Below are positions 41,592-49,822 of a stretch of DNA of 64,000 nucleotides, one piece after another (the first letter of the stretch is position 1; each line of letters opens with the position of its first letter). Under the pieces are notes generated by a model, which was not told where the DNA came from, did no database searches, and saw only the letters and a list, made by a program, of their open reading frames with translations. Source of the stretch: Planctomycetota bacterium (lineage in GTDB: Bacteria; Planctomycetota; Phycisphaerae; Tepidisphaerales; Tepidisphaeraceae); the NCBI GenBank assembly GCA_039182125.1, contig JBCDCH010000006.1, positions 25,641 through 89,640 of the forward strand. Reading direction: 5' to 3'. A program made the position numbers and the translations under genes.

Positions 41592-44318
41592 GTGTCTGCT
41601 GATGTCCCCACGCCCACTGCTCGTTCGTTTGACAAGATTGATGCCGACCTGGCTCGGCTGACGAACCTTTTTCATCGCACGCTGGATGATCTTGGCGAGG
41701 GTGAGTTGGCCGAGCATGTGCGGGAGGCGGGCGACACCGAGCATGTGCCGGACAACGACGATGATGCGCAGCGGCTCGGGCAGGTGGACTCGATCGCGTT
41801 TCAGTTGTTGAACATGGTCGAGGAAAACGCCGCGGCGCGGTTCCGGGAGCGGCGTGAATCCGAGGGCGGGCCGGCGGCGCTACCGGGGTCGTGGGGTCAG
41901 CACTTGCGGAAGCTCAAGGACGCCGGGGTGAGCGAGGCCGACGTCGCCGCGGCGTTGCCGAAGATGCGGATCGAGCCGGTGCTCACCGCCCACCCGACCG
42001 AGGCGAAACGCTCCACCGTCCTCGAACAACACCGGGCGATGTACCGGCTGATGAGCGATCGCGAGGACGACGTCACCCCCGCCGACCGCGACCGCAACGA
42101 CCTTCGGATGATGGCGTCGCTGGAGCGGCTCTGGCGGACCGGCGAGATCCTGCTGGACAAGCCGACCGTCGACGCCGAGCGGGACAACCTGATCTACTAC
42201 CTGCGTGAGGTGTTCCCCGACGCACTAGCCGGCGTCGACCGGCGACTGCGATCGGCGTGGGCGGCGGTGGGATTTGATCCGGCGGCGATCGCCGAGCCGG
42301 CCGCATTGCCGCAGGTGCGGTTCGGACTGTGGGCCGGCGGCGATCGTGACGGTCATCCTGGCGTGACGCCGCAGGTCACCCGCGACACACTGGACGAACT
42401 CCGCCGCGGCGCGGTGAAGGTGCTCGACCGCCAACTCTCCGCGTTGGCCGAGACGCTCACGCTCAGCGGCAGCTTCCAGGAACCGCTGCCCGCCCTGCTC
42501 AAACGGATCGACGAACTCGCCCACCATCACCCGCGACGTTGGCACCGCCTTCATCGGCGCTTCGGCGACGAGCCGTGGCGACAACTCGTGCAACTAATGC
42601 GTACCCACCTGCCACGCACCGGCGACCTCGACGCCGACGATGGGCACGGCTACGTCAGTGCCGACGAGATCCGGGCCGATCTGATGGTGCTGCGAGCGAG
42701 CCTGTTGGCCGTTGGGGCCGGCCGACTCGTCACGCTCGACCTCGACCCGCTGATCCGCACGCTCGACTGCTTCGGCCTGCACCTGGCCGCGCTCGACATC
42801 CGGCAGAACTCGGGCTTCCACGATCGCGCGATGAGCCAACTGCTCCGAAGCGCGGGCGTCGACGATGCCGATTCGTGGGCCGACTGGCCGGAAGATCGCC
42901 GGCTCGCGTTGCTCAACGCCGAGTTGCAAAGCCCCCGGCCCTTCTCCCGCTGGGGCCGCAACCTCGGCACCGAAGCGGACGACGTGCTGGCGACCTACCG
43001 CATCCTCGTCGAGCAGATCGACCGCCGCGGCACCGACGGGCTCGGCGCGTTGATCGTCTCGATGACCCAGCGCGTCAGCGACCTGCTGGTGGTGTACATC
43101 TTCGCCCGAGAGGCGGGGCTTGCGAAGTTCAACGACGGCCAGCTCACTTGTCCGCTGCCGGTGGTGCCGTTGCTGGAAACGGTCGACGACCTACGCCGTG
43201 GCCCGGACATCCTGCGGGATTTCCTTGCCCACCCGGTCACCCGGCATTCGATCGATCGGCGCGGCGGCGTGCAGCAGGTCATGCTCGGCTACTCCGACTC
43301 CAACAAGGACAGCGGCATCCTGTCGAGCCAGTGGACCCTGCACGCGGCGCAAGAGAAGCTCAGCGCGTTCGCCGAGGAGGCGGGCGTTCGATTGCGCTAC
43401 TTCCACGGTCGCGGCGGCACGATCAGCCGCGGCGCCGGGCCGACCCACCGGTTCCTCGAAGCGTTGCCGTTTGCGAGCCTCGGCGGGGACGTGCGGCTCA
43501 CCGAACAAGGCGAAACCGTCGCCCAGAAGTACGCCAACCACGAGACGGCGGTGCACAACCTCGAACTGCTCGTCGCCGGAGTCAGCGGCGTGACGCTGCT
43601 GCACAATGCCAAGGGCCACCGTCCCCGGCCGCTGCAGCAGGTCGTCAAGCAACTCGCCCAGACCAGCCGGGAGGCGTATCAGGACCTGCTCGCGACCGAC
43701 GGGTTTCTGCGGTTCTTCGGACAAGCAACGCCGATTGACGTGCTCGAACAGAGCAATATAGGCTCCCGCCCGTCGCGCCGACGCCAGAAAGCCGAGCGGC
43801 AACTTGAAGACCTGCGGGCGATTCCGTGGGTGTTCAGCTGGAACCAGGCGCGGTTCTACCTGCCGGGCTGGTATGGGCTCGGCACCGCGCTGGAAAAGCT
43901 TCAGCAGTCCGACGCATCGGTGTTCAACGAAATCGACGCGGCCGCGGATCGCTGGCCATTCCTGCGGTACGTGCTGACCAACGTCGAGACCAACATCGCC
44001 AGCGCCAACGAGGAACTCATGTCGCTCTACGCCCAACTCGTCGACGACGAAGCGTTGCGCGAGACCTTCCTCGGACGTGTGCTCGACGAGTACCACCGGA
44101 CCCGGCGAATGCTCGACGCGATCTATGGCAAGGAACTCGACCAACGTCGGCCCCGCATGTGGAAGACGCTGCAGATGCGCGACGAACGCCTGCACGCCCT
44201 GCACCGCCAACAAATCGCCCTGCTACGCGAGTGGCGCAGCGACGAAGACAGCGATCTGCTGCCGCAACTACTGCTAAACGTCAACGCGATCGCGTCAGGG
44301 TTGCGGACAACGGGGTAA
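41592..44318 (+). CDS. ppc: Phosphoenolpyruvate carboxylase
   Basis: Ppc fixes bicarbonate onto PEP to give oxaloacetate and refill the TCA cycle. The 908-residue protein has the catalytic VLTAHPTEAKRSTVLEQHR (about 130-148), GGDRDGHPGVT, GYSDSNKDSG, the glycine-rich FHGRGGTISRGAGPTHRF, DVLEQSNIGSRPSRR and IPWVFSWNQARFYLPGWYG. The C-terminal LNVNAIASGLRTTG replaces the usual QNTG-type end. Bacterial length is typical (880-960). The GTG start lies six bases after a TACACT -10-like element, with no ribosome binding site, so the mRNA is probably leaderless. A stem-loop at 44323 ends the gene. Confidence 0.95.
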   Translation: MSADVPTPTARSFDKIDADLARLTNLFHRTLDDLGEGELAEHVREAGDTEHVPDNDDDAQRLGQVDSIAFQLLNMVEENAAARFRERRESEGGPAALPGSWGQHLRKLKDAGVSEADVAAALPKMRIEPVLTAHPTEAKRSTVLEQHRAMYRLMSDREDDVTPADRDRNDLRMMASLERLWRTGEILLDKPTVDAERDNLIYYLREVFPDALAGVDRRLRSAWAAVGFDPAAIAEPAALPQVRFGLWAGGDRDGHPGVTPQVTRDTLDELRRGAVKVLDRQLSALAETLTLSGSFQEPLPALLKRIDELAHHHPRRWHRLHRRFGDEPWRQLVQLMRTHLPRTGDLDADDGHGYVSADEIRADLMVLRASLLAVGAGRLVTLDLDPLIRTLDCFGLHLAALDIRQNSGFHDRAMSQLLRSAGVDDADSWADWPEDRRLALLNAELQSPRPFSRWGRNLGTEADDVLATYRILVEQIDRRGTDGLGALIVSMTQRVSDLLVVYIFAREAGLAKFNDGQLTCPLPVVPLLETVDDLRRGPDILRDFLAHPVTRHSIDRRGGVQQVMLGYSDSNKDSGILSSQWTLHAAQEKLSAFAEEAGVRLRYFHGRGGTISRGAGPTHRFLEALPFASLGGDVRLTEQGETVAQKYANHETAVHNLELLVAGVSGVTLLHNAKGHRPRPLQQVVKQLAQTSREAYQDLLATDGFLRFFGQATPIDVLEQSNIGSRPSRRRQKAERQLEDLRAIPWVFSWNQARFYLPGWYGLGTALEKLQQSDASVFNEIDAAADRWPFLRYVLTNVETNIASANEELMSLYAQLVDDEALRETFLGRVLDEYHRTRRMLDAIYGKELDQRRPRMWKTLQMRDERLHALHRQQIALLREWRSDEDSDLLPQLLLNVNAIASGLRTTG

Positions 44319-44322
44319 ATGT

Positions 44323-44349
44323 GAGCCGCGTTGTCACGCAACGCGGCTC
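44323..44349. terminator. Hairpin between ppc and rplT
   Basis: An 11-bp perfect stem (44323-44333 with 44339-44349; GAGCCGCGTTG) encloses TCACG. It lies between the convergent ppc and rplT genes and could terminate both. There is no T-run. The GCGTTG/CAACGC core is shared with the repeat at 48751. Confidence 0.65.
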
Positions 44350-44416
44350 CAAAGGAAAGGGTGAAGTCGGACCGTTGTCCCACTTCACCCGTTCGTGTTC
44401 AGACTTAAGGCTTCGC

Positions 44417-44773
44417 TTACGCGATGTGGCTTTTGACCTGATCGAACACCGCGTCGAAGGCTTTGGGGTCTTCGATGGCGAGCTCGCTGAGCATCTTGCG
44501 GTTGAGCTCGATGCCGCTCTTGGTGAGGGCGTGGATGAACTGGCTGTAGCGGACGCCGCGCTCGCGACAGGCGGCGTTGAGGCGGATCACCCAAAGCTGG
44601 CGGAAGTTGCGCTTCTTCTGGCGGCGGTGGATCCAGGCGAACTTGTCGGCGCGTTTGACGGCGGTGATAGCCGAGCGGTAGTTGTGGCCGGGCTGGCCGA
44701 CGGTGCCGCAGGCGCGCTTGAGGAGCTTCTTACGTTTCTGGGCCTGCTTGGCCCCACCGGTGATGCGTGGCAT
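44417..44773 (-). CDS. rplT: Ribosomal protein bL20
   Basis: The 118-residue protein is a typical bL20, an early 50S assembly protein: MPRITGGAKQAQKRKKLLKR, GQPGHNYRSAITAVKRA, FAWIHRRQKKRNFRQLWVIR, LNAACRERGVRYSQFIHAL. ATG 44773 is preceded by AAGGA nine bases away. It follows rpmI on the same strand with 108 bases between, the usual rpmI-rplT order. infC, normally upstream in the same operon, is absent here. Confidence 0.97.
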   Translation of the reverse strand: MPRITGGAKQAQKRKKLLKRACGTVGQPGHNYRSAITAVKRADKFAWIHRRQKKRNFRQLWVIRLNAACRERGVRYSQFIHALTKSGIELNRKMLSELAIEDPKAFDAVFDQVKSHIA

Positions 44774-44881
44774 GGGGGTGTCCTTCGGGATCAATGGAAG
44801 CCAGGGGCACGGCTCACAGGCCGGCTTAGCTGCGCGCCCAACGCCGGGCACGCTTTGGATTTGGAGAAGCAGCGTCGTGGC

Positions 44882-45148
44882 TTACTTCTCGGCCTCGGCC
44901 TTGCGGCGGGCTTGTTCCTTAAGGTAGGCGACCTTCGTGGGATTCTTACCGGCTTTGCCAATGAGGGCCCGGATGGGCTTGGCCTGGGTTTCGTCGAGAA
45001 CGCCGGGACGGGCATAGCGGCGGAGTTGGTCGCCGGTGCGACCGCTGAGCAAGTGCCGACGGTTGGCCTGCTGGTAGACAACCTTGCCGGTGGCGGTGAC
45101 TTTCACGCGCTTCTTGTAGCTCTTGTTGGGCTTGTGGGTGGTTCGCAT
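44882..45148 (-). CDS. rpmI: Ribosomal protein bL35
   Basis: An 88-residue bL35, with family pattern KPNKSYKKRVKVTATGKVVY and ANRRHLLSGRTGDQLRRYAR. It is about 20 residues longer than usual because of a helical, Lys/Ala-rich C-terminal extension (KVAYLKEQARRKAEAEK). It is the first gene of the rpmI-rplT pair; a GAAAGAG purine run precedes the ATG. lipB lies upstream on the same strand, separated by a small hairpin. Confidence 0.95.
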   Translation of the reverse strand: MRTTHKPNKSYKKRVKVTATGKVVYQQANRRHLLSGRTGDQLRRYARPGVLDETQAKPIRALIGKAGKNPTKVAYLKEQARRKAEAEK

Positions 45149-45196
45149 GGCGGGCTCTTTCGGTCGGGCGGAGAGGTTAGGCGCGCCCGCTTGCCC

Positions 45197-45237
45197 GGTC
45201 GACAGGCCCGGTGGTCGACAGGCCCGATCAGCGGGCC
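45197..45237. repeat. Short tandem repeat and hairpin at the lipB 3' end
   Basis: GGTCGACAGGCCCG occurs at 45197-45210 and again at 45213-45226. The second copy runs into a hairpin GGCCCG-ATCAG-CGGGCC (45221-45237) that contains the lipB stop codon. It may terminate lipB before rpmI. Confidence 0.55.
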
Positions 45238-45881
45238 AGTGCCGACTTGAGGCACCGAACCATCATCGCCTTGACCGCGATGTAGCTCGGGGCGTGGCTG
45301 CCCAGGACCGCCTGCACGCTCGTCACCGGCCGTTCCAGTCCGCAAGGCACGATCATCTCGAAGTCGCTGAGCCTGGTCTCGATGTTGAGCGCGAGCCCGT
45401 GAAGGGTGACCCCCTTGCGGACCCGCACGCCCATGGCCGCGATCTTGGCCGACTCGACGCCGCGGACGTGCGGCGGGTCGACCCACACCCCCACCGCGTC
45501 CGGATCGGTCCGCGCCGGCAGGTGGAACTTGGCCAGAGCCTGGATCGTGGCGTCTTGCAGCAGGCGCATGTAGCTGCCGACGGTCAGGCCGTGATCGGCG
45601 ATGCGGACGATCGGATAGCAGATGAGTTGGCCGGGCCCGTGGTAGGTGATGTCTCCGCCACGGTCGGACTCGACGAGCGCGACGTTCTTACGCTTCAGCA
45701 GATCACGATCGACTTTGAGGTTGCCCTCGGCGTCGTCAGCCCGCCGACCGAACGTGATCGTCGGCGGATGCTCCACGGTGATCAGCACCGGCTCCCCGTT
45801 CTCGAGCACCTCGGCGTGATACCGAAGCTGTTCATCCCACGCCGCTTGGTAAGGCATGGTGTCGAGATCGATGATCCGCAT
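45228..45881 (-). CDS. lipB: Octanoyl-[ACP]:protein octanoyltransferase
   Basis: LipB transfers octanoate from acyl carrier protein to lipoyl domains, the first step in making the lipoyl groups needed by 2-oxoacid dehydrogenases such as the one encoded at 6708. The 217-residue protein has ESDRGGDITYHGPGQLICYP, the catalytic Lys in ESAKIAAMGVRVRKGVTLHG, and the catalytic Cys in MIVPCGL. TACGCT (45888-45893) lies six bases upstream of ATG 45881, again without a ribosome binding site. No lipA gene adjoins it. Confidence 0.94.
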   Translation of the reverse strand: MRIIDLDTMPYQAAWDEQLRYHAEVLENGEPVLITVEHPPTITFGRRADDAEGNLKVDRDLLKRKNVALVESDRGGDITYHGPGQLICYPIVRIADHGLTVGSYMRLLQDATIQALAKFHLPARTDPDAVGVWVDPPHVRGVESAKIAAMGVRVRKGVTLHGLALNIETRLSDFEMIVPCGLERPVTSVQAVLGSHAPSYIAVKAMMVRCLKSALAR

Positions 45882-45907
45882 GGGGCAAGCGTAACAGAAG
45901 CGGGGGA

Positions 45908-45989
45908 AGTCGGTAGTGGGTAGAACTTAGTTGGTAGACCGGCGTCCGGACCCGCGGGTCTACCAACTAAGTTCTACCCACTACCGACT
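45908..45989. repeat. Perfect 33-bp inverted repeat (long hairpin)
   Basis: Arms 45908-45940 and 45957-45989 are perfectly complementary over 33 bases around a 16-base GC-rich loop. Motifs TAGTGGGTAG and AACTTAGTTGG make up the arm. It fills most of the gap between the divergent lipB and pspC-like genes. Confidence 0.92.
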
Positions 45990-46051
45990 CCGCCCCGTTC
46001 CAAACTCGCCGCAACTTTCCCATCGACGCGCGCATGCTTGGTGACGAAGAT

Positions 46052-46261
46052 ATGCCCATGCAACTCGACCCCACCCAACGTCTGGCACGCTCGGAATCCC
46101 ACCGCATGATCGGTGGCGTCTGCGGCGGTATCGCGCTGTTTCTTGGTTGGGATCCGACGCTCGTGCGCGTTCTCTACGTCATCGTCTCGATCGTGAGCGT
46201 GGCGTTCCCGGGCCTGCTCGTTTACCTGCTGCTTTGGCTCGTAATGCCGCGCGGCTACTGA
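46052..46261 (+). CDS. PspC-domain membrane protein
   Basis: A 69-residue single-domain PspC protein: RLARSESHRMIGGVCGGIAL followed by FLGWDPTLVRVLYVIVSIVS and a hydrophobic helix (FPGLLVYLLLWLVMP). PspC domains sit in the inner membrane and respond to envelope stress. No pspA or pspB is nearby. ATG 46052 or 46058 is likely; GAAGA lies just upstream. An earlier in-frame ATG at 46034 is possible. Confidence 0.85.
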   Translation: MPMQLDPTQRLARSESHRMIGGVCGGIALFLGWDPTLVRVLYVIVSIVSVAFPGLLVYLLLWLVMPRGY

Positions 46262-46556
46262 GCGAAAACGGCAACGCGGCGCGGAAAAAATCGTGACCGA
46301 AAAATCATTCGGACTCGACTTACGCGGCGATTCCTGATATGCCGATGGCCGGTATACACACACTGCGTTGGTGTGTGTGGCCGCCGAGGTGCAAGATGTG
46401 TGAGCATCGGTGCTTTGGCGGCAACCGTTTCCGGGCGTTGCGATGTTCGTGCAAAGGAGTTGTTCACTTCACCAACCAGCATCGTCCACGGGACTCCAGG
46501 GACGGCCCGATCGCTCCGGCGATACGCCGTCCGGCTCCAACTGTGAGGCACCCACC
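46262..46556 (+). promoter_or_regulatory. Long leader/promoter region of the histone-like gene
   Basis: These 295 bases contain no supported gene. A hairpin ACACACAC (46356-46363) with GTGTGTGT (46371-46378) stands in the middle. The region is otherwise GC-rich without repeats and ends in GAGG 12 bases before the ATG. A long regulated 5' leader for the histone-like gene is likely. Confidence 0.4.
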
Positions 46557-46889
46557 ATGGCGAAGAAGACCGCCAAGAAGGCCGCTAAAAAGACGGCCAA
46601 GAAATCCGTGAAGAAGGCCACCCGTAAGAAGGTGGCCAAGAAGTCGACCAAAAAAGCAGCCCCCAAAAAGGCCGCCAAGAAGTCGACGAAAAAGGTAGCC
46701 AAGAAGGCTGCGAAGAAGTCGACGAAAAAAGCGGCGAAGAAGACCGCCAAGAAGTCGACCAAGAAAGTGGCCAAAAAGGCCGCGAAGAAAACGGCCAAGA
46801 AGTCGACCAAAAAAGCCGTGAAAAAGACGGCCAAAAAAGCGACTCGCAAAAAGGCCGCGAAGAAGACGACCAAAAAGGCTCGGCGGTAA
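46557..46889 (+). CDS. Histone H1-like lysine/alanine-repeat DNA-binding protein
   Basis: The 110-residue protein is almost entirely Lys, Ala, Thr and Ser in tandem pentads (AKKTAKK, AKKSTKK, KKATRKK), like the C-terminal tail of eukaryotic H1 and bacterial HctB/AlgP-type proteins. It has no globular domain and should bind DNA or RNA through charge, perhaps compacting the nucleoid. ATG 46557 follows GTGAGGCACCCACC. Codon choice varies along the repeats (AAG/AAA mixed), so the array is not a recent expansion. A strong terminator follows. Confidence 0.85.
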   Translation: MAKKTAKKAAKKTAKKSVKKATRKKVAKKSTKKAAPKKAAKKSTKKVAKKAAKKSTKKAAKKTAKKSTKKVAKKAAKKTAKKSTKKAVKKTAKKATRKKAAKKTTKKARR

Positions 46890-46934
46890 CGCTGCCAGAC
46901 TTCTTCGCCCGGCGGGCCACAACCCTGCCAAAGC

Positions 46935-46964
46935 ACACGACCCCGCTACCACGCGGGGTCGTGT
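46935..46964. terminator. Strong hairpin terminator
   Basis: A perfect 12-bp stem (46935-46946 with 46953-46964, ACACGACCCCGC) with a six-base loop is followed by TCTGTTTC. It lies between the convergent histone-like and ABC ATPase genes and could serve both. Confidence 0.85.
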
Positions 46965-46991
46965 TCTGTTTCAGCCATCGGCGTACGCCGC

Positions 46992-48716
46992 TCACATCCG
47001 CGGCACCGCCGCGAGCAGCTTCTTCGTATAGTCGTCCTGCGGGTCGTTGACGACCTGCTCGGTCGGGCCGCGCTCGGCGATCTTGCCCTTGTACATCACC
47101 AGCGTTTCGTCGGCGAGGAACTCCACCACGCCGAGGTTGTGCGTGATGAACAGGTACGTCAGCCCGAACTCGTCACGCAGGTCCAGCAGCAGTTGCAGCA
47201 GCTTCGCCTGAACGCTCACGTCCAAGGCGCTGGTGACTTCGTCACAGACGATGAAGCGGGGCTGAAGGATGAGTGCCCGGGCGATGCCGATGCGTTGGCG
47301 CTGGCCGCCGGAAAACTCGTGAGGGTAACGGCGGAGCATCTCGGGTTCGAGTTCGACGCGCTTCATCACCGCCTCGGCCCGGTCCTGCCGGTCGGCCTTG
47401 GAGTCGCCGATCTTGTGGACGCGCATGATCTCGGTGAGCATCCCGCCGATCGTCATGCGCGGGTTCAGCGCCGAGTACGGGTCCTGGAAAATGATCTGAG
47501 CGTTTCGCCGATACGGGCGCAGAGAACCCGCCGACCGACCCACCAACTCGTCGCCCTCGAAGATCACGCTCCCCGCCGTCGGCGGCACCAGCTGCAAGAT
47601 CGCCCGGCCCAGCGTCGTCTTGCCGCTGCCCGACTCGCCGACCACCGCGAGGATCTGGCTCTTGGGCAAGTCAAAACTCACGTCGTCGACGGCCTTCACA
47701 TGATCGACCGTCCGCTGCAGCAGGCCCTTCTTCACTGGGAACCAGACGCGCAGATCGCGGACCTGCAACACTGCATCGGTGGCCGCCCCCGGTGCTGTTT
47801 CGTCATGGGACGGATGCGGATCGACAACCGGCTTGCCCTCGGCCTTCTTCGCCGCGACCTCTTCCTCACGCAGTCGCTTAAGGTTGCGCGGCAAGGCGGC
47901 GATCAGTTCCTGCGTGTAGGGGTGCGTCGGGTTCCGCAGTACCTCCTGCTTGGTGCCCTGCTCGACGATCTTGCCGTAACGCATCACCGCGACGTGGTCG
48001 GCGATCTCAGCCACGACGTCGAAGTCGTGCGTGATGAACATGACCGACATCCCGTTACGTTCCTGCAGCTCGGCGATCAGGCGCAAGATCTCCGCTTGGA
48101 TCGTCACGTCCAGCGCCGTGGTCGGCTCGTCGGCGATCAGCAGGTCCGGCTCACACGCGATCGCCATCGCGATCATCACGCGCTGCCGCATGCCGCCGGA
48201 GAAGCGGTGCGGGTACTCGTCGATCGTGTCCTTCGGGTTGCGAATCTGCACCTGCTCGAGCAGCTCCAGGGTTCGGTCGCGCGCCTCCCGCCGGTTCATG
48301 TCGAGGTGCAGCTTGAGCGCTTCGCCGATCTGGTCGCCGATGGTGTAGACGGGATTCAAGCTCGTCATCGGCTCTTGGAAAATCATGGCGATCTTGGAGC
48401 CGCGGATTTTTCGCATCTGCCGCTCGGGCAACTGGGTCAGGTCGCCCGACCCGTCGAGCGTGATCAACCCGCCGGCAATCCGCCCGGGCGGGCTTGGTAC
48501 CAATCGCATCGCCGAGAGTGCTGTGATCGACTTGCCCGACCCCGACTCCCCCACCACGCAAAACGTCTCACCCCGCGCGATGTCATAGGAAATCCCGTCC
48601 ACCGCCCGCAACGGCTTGTCGGCCGACCCGAAGTGAACCTCCAGGTTCTTGATCGACAACAGCGGCGCATCCACGGTGCGCGTGATCGGCTCGACAGGGG
48701 TCGGTGCAACGGACAT
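46992..48716 (-). CDS. Fused dual ATPase of a peptide/nickel-type ABC importer (DppD-DppF-like)
   Basis: A 574-residue cytoplasmic protein with two complete ABC ATPase domains, about 20-285 and 325-574. Each has Walker A GESGSGKS/T, a Q-loop (IFQEPMTSLNPVY and IFQDPYSALNPRM), the signatures FSGGMRQRV and FSGGQRQRI, and Walker B (LLIADEPTTALD; FIVCDEVTSALD). Each ends in an oligopeptide/dipeptide transporter C-terminal segment (THPYTQELIAALPR; DYTKKLLAAVP). Normally two proteins, they are one here, as in GsiA. The permeases and binding protein are not in the window. ATG 48716 (MSVAPTPVEP) lies seven bases after TACCAT; the longer frame would read through the repeat at 48751. Confidence 0.9.
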   Translation of the reverse strand: MSVAPTPVEPITRTVDAPLLSIKNLEVHFGSADKPLRAVDGISYDIARGETFCVVGESGSGKSITALSAMRLVPSPPGRIAGGLITLDGSGDLTQLPERQMRKIRGSKIAMIFQEPMTSLNPVYTIGDQIGEALKLHLDMNRREARDRTLELLEQVQIRNPKDTIDEYPHRFSGGMRQRVMIAMAIACEPDLLIADEPTTALDVTIQAEILRLIAELQERNGMSVMFITHDFDVVAEIADHVAVMRYGKIVEQGTKQEVLRNPTHPYTQELIAALPRNLKRLREEEVAAKKAEGKPVVDPHPSHDETAPGAATDAVLQVRDLRVWFPVKKGLLQRTVDHVKAVDDVSFDLPKSQILAVVGESGSGKTTLGRAILQLVPPTAGSVIFEGDELVGRSAGSLRPYRRNAQIIFQDPYSALNPRMTIGGMLTEIMRVHKIGDSKADRQDRAEAVMKRVELEPEMLRRYPHEFSGGQRQRIGIARALILQPRFIVCDEVTSALDVSVQAKLLQLLLDLRDEFGLTYLFITHNLGVVEFLADETLVMYKGKIAERGPTEQVVNDPQDDYTKKLLAAVPRM

Positions 48717-48750
48717 CGCCGTGATGGTAGCGGCAGTTTCACGTCCGCAC

Positions 48751-48826
48751 GAACCGCGTTGCGGAGCAACGCAGCTGCGCGACATGCAGTCTTGAACCTG
48801 TAGCTGCGTTGCTCCGCAACGCGGTT
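48751..48826. repeat. Paired inverted repeat of the GCGTTGCGGAGCAACGC type
   Basis: The arm at 48751-48776 (26 bp) reappears inverted at 48802-48826 (25 bp) with no mismatch. Each arm contains the small hairpin GCGTTGC-GGA-GCAACGC. The right arm touches the stop codon of the aldo/keto reductase. An identical 26-bp copy lies inside asnB at 57865. Confidence 0.9.
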
Positions 48827-49718
48827 AGGCCTTGATCGCCGCGGCGGCGTTGCTTCTCACTTGCTCCGCGTCCTTGCAGCCGGGGATGACCGTCGTCACG
48901 GCGTCGTTCTTCAGGCACCACGCTAGCGCCCAGCTGGCCATGTCGACTCCGTCCGGGACTTCGTCGCGTGTGATGCGCTGGGCTTCTTCGAGCTTGGCGC
49001 GGACGTCGGACTTGTCCTTGCGGCTGCGGTGGTCGGTGGCGGTGAACTTGTCCTCGTCGCCGGGGGCGTACTTGCCGGTGAGGTAGCCGCTGGCGAGGGG
49101 GACTCGGGCGAGGACGCCGAGGTTTTGGTTCTGGCAGATGTCGAAGACTTCTTGTTCGGGTCCGCGGTCCAAGCGGTTATAGATGATCTGGATGAACTCG
49201 ATGCCGCGGTCCCGGCTGGCGGCGACTTGCTTGGCGTTGGTGTTGGAGCCGACGCTGTTGCCGAGGTGGAGGTACTTGCCCTCGTCCTTGAGCTTGTGCA
49301 GCTCGGCGAGGACGTCGTCCCTGAAAAACTCTTCGTCGCCCCACGAGTGGTACTGCAGCAGCTCGACGTGGTCGGTGCGGAGGGCTTGGAGCGATTCCTC
49401 CAGTTGCTGGCGGACGTCTTTCGGCTCGCGGGGCTCGGTGCGGTCCATGTTGCCGTGGAACTTGTGGCCGAACTTGGTCGCGAGGATCCAGTGGTCGCGG
49501 TCATCGGCGATGGCATTGCCGATGAGGCGTTCGGACTCGTGGTCGCCGTAGCACTCGGCGGTGTCGATGAGGTTGATCCTGGCGTCCCGGGCGGCGTCGA
49601 AGATCGGGTCGGCGTCGGCCTGCGTGTAGTCCCGACCCCACTCGCCGCCGAGTTGCCAGGTGCCGACGCCGACGACGGTGACGTCGAGCCCGGTGGAGCC
49701 GAGGGTGCGCGTTTGCAT
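48825..49718 (-). CDS. Aldo/keto reductase
   Basis: A 297-residue NADPH-dependent (beta/alpha)8 oxidoreductase: MQTRTLGSTGLDVTVVGVGT, catalytic Asp/Tyr in NLIDTAECYGDHESERLIG, Lys in ILATKFGHKF, and His in LQYHSWGDEEF. The C-terminal cofactor segment is VTTVIPGCKDAEQVRSNAAA. It belongs to the general stress-type AKR group; its substrate is unknown. The stop codon TAA is partly supplied by the repeat that follows. No ribosome binding site or clear -10 element is visible ahead of ATG 49718. Confidence 0.87.
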   Translation of the reverse strand: MQTRTLGSTGLDVTVVGVGTWQLGGEWGRDYTQADADPIFDAARDARINLIDTAECYGDHESERLIGNAIADDRDHWILATKFGHKFHGNMDRTEPREPKDVRQQLEESLQALRTDHVELLQYHSWGDEEFFRDDVLAELHKLKDEGKYLHLGNSVGSNTNAKQVAASRDRGIEFIQIIYNRLDRGPEQEVFDICQNQNLGVLARVPLASGYLTGKYAPGDEDKFTATDHRSRKDKSDVRAKLEEAQRITRDEVPDGVDMASWALAWCLKNDAVTTVIPGCKDAEQVRSNAAAAIKA

Positions 49719-49750
49719 GGGTGCGATGGTCGCAGAAAGCGCCGCGCATG

Positions 49751-49822
49751 AAAGCCCACGGCTTCAGCCGTGGGTCGGCATGCGTGACCGGTGGCAGACC
49801 CACGGGTGAACCCGTGGGCTTT
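49751..49822. repeat. Paired hairpin repeat, same family as at 21799
   Basis: The 26-bp arm at 49751-49776 differs by one base from the arm at 21799-21824. Its partner at 49797-49822 is an inverted copy in which CACGGC/GCCGTG has become CACGGG/CCCGTG, keeping the inner hairpin paired. It lies between the nitrilase stop and the aldo/keto reductase start. Confidence 0.88.

Noticed and set aside
46557..46889. Lysine-repeat gene as mere simple-sequence DNA
   Set aside because: Codons vary (AAG/AAA, GCC/GCG/GCT) while the amino-acid pattern is kept, and the gene has a ribosome binding site and terminator, so it is a real gene.
48717..48785. N-terminal extension of the dual ABC ATPase to 48785
   Set aside because: The extra residues are the translated GCGTTGCGGAGCAACGC repeat; ATG 48716 has a -10-like TACCAT at the expected distance.
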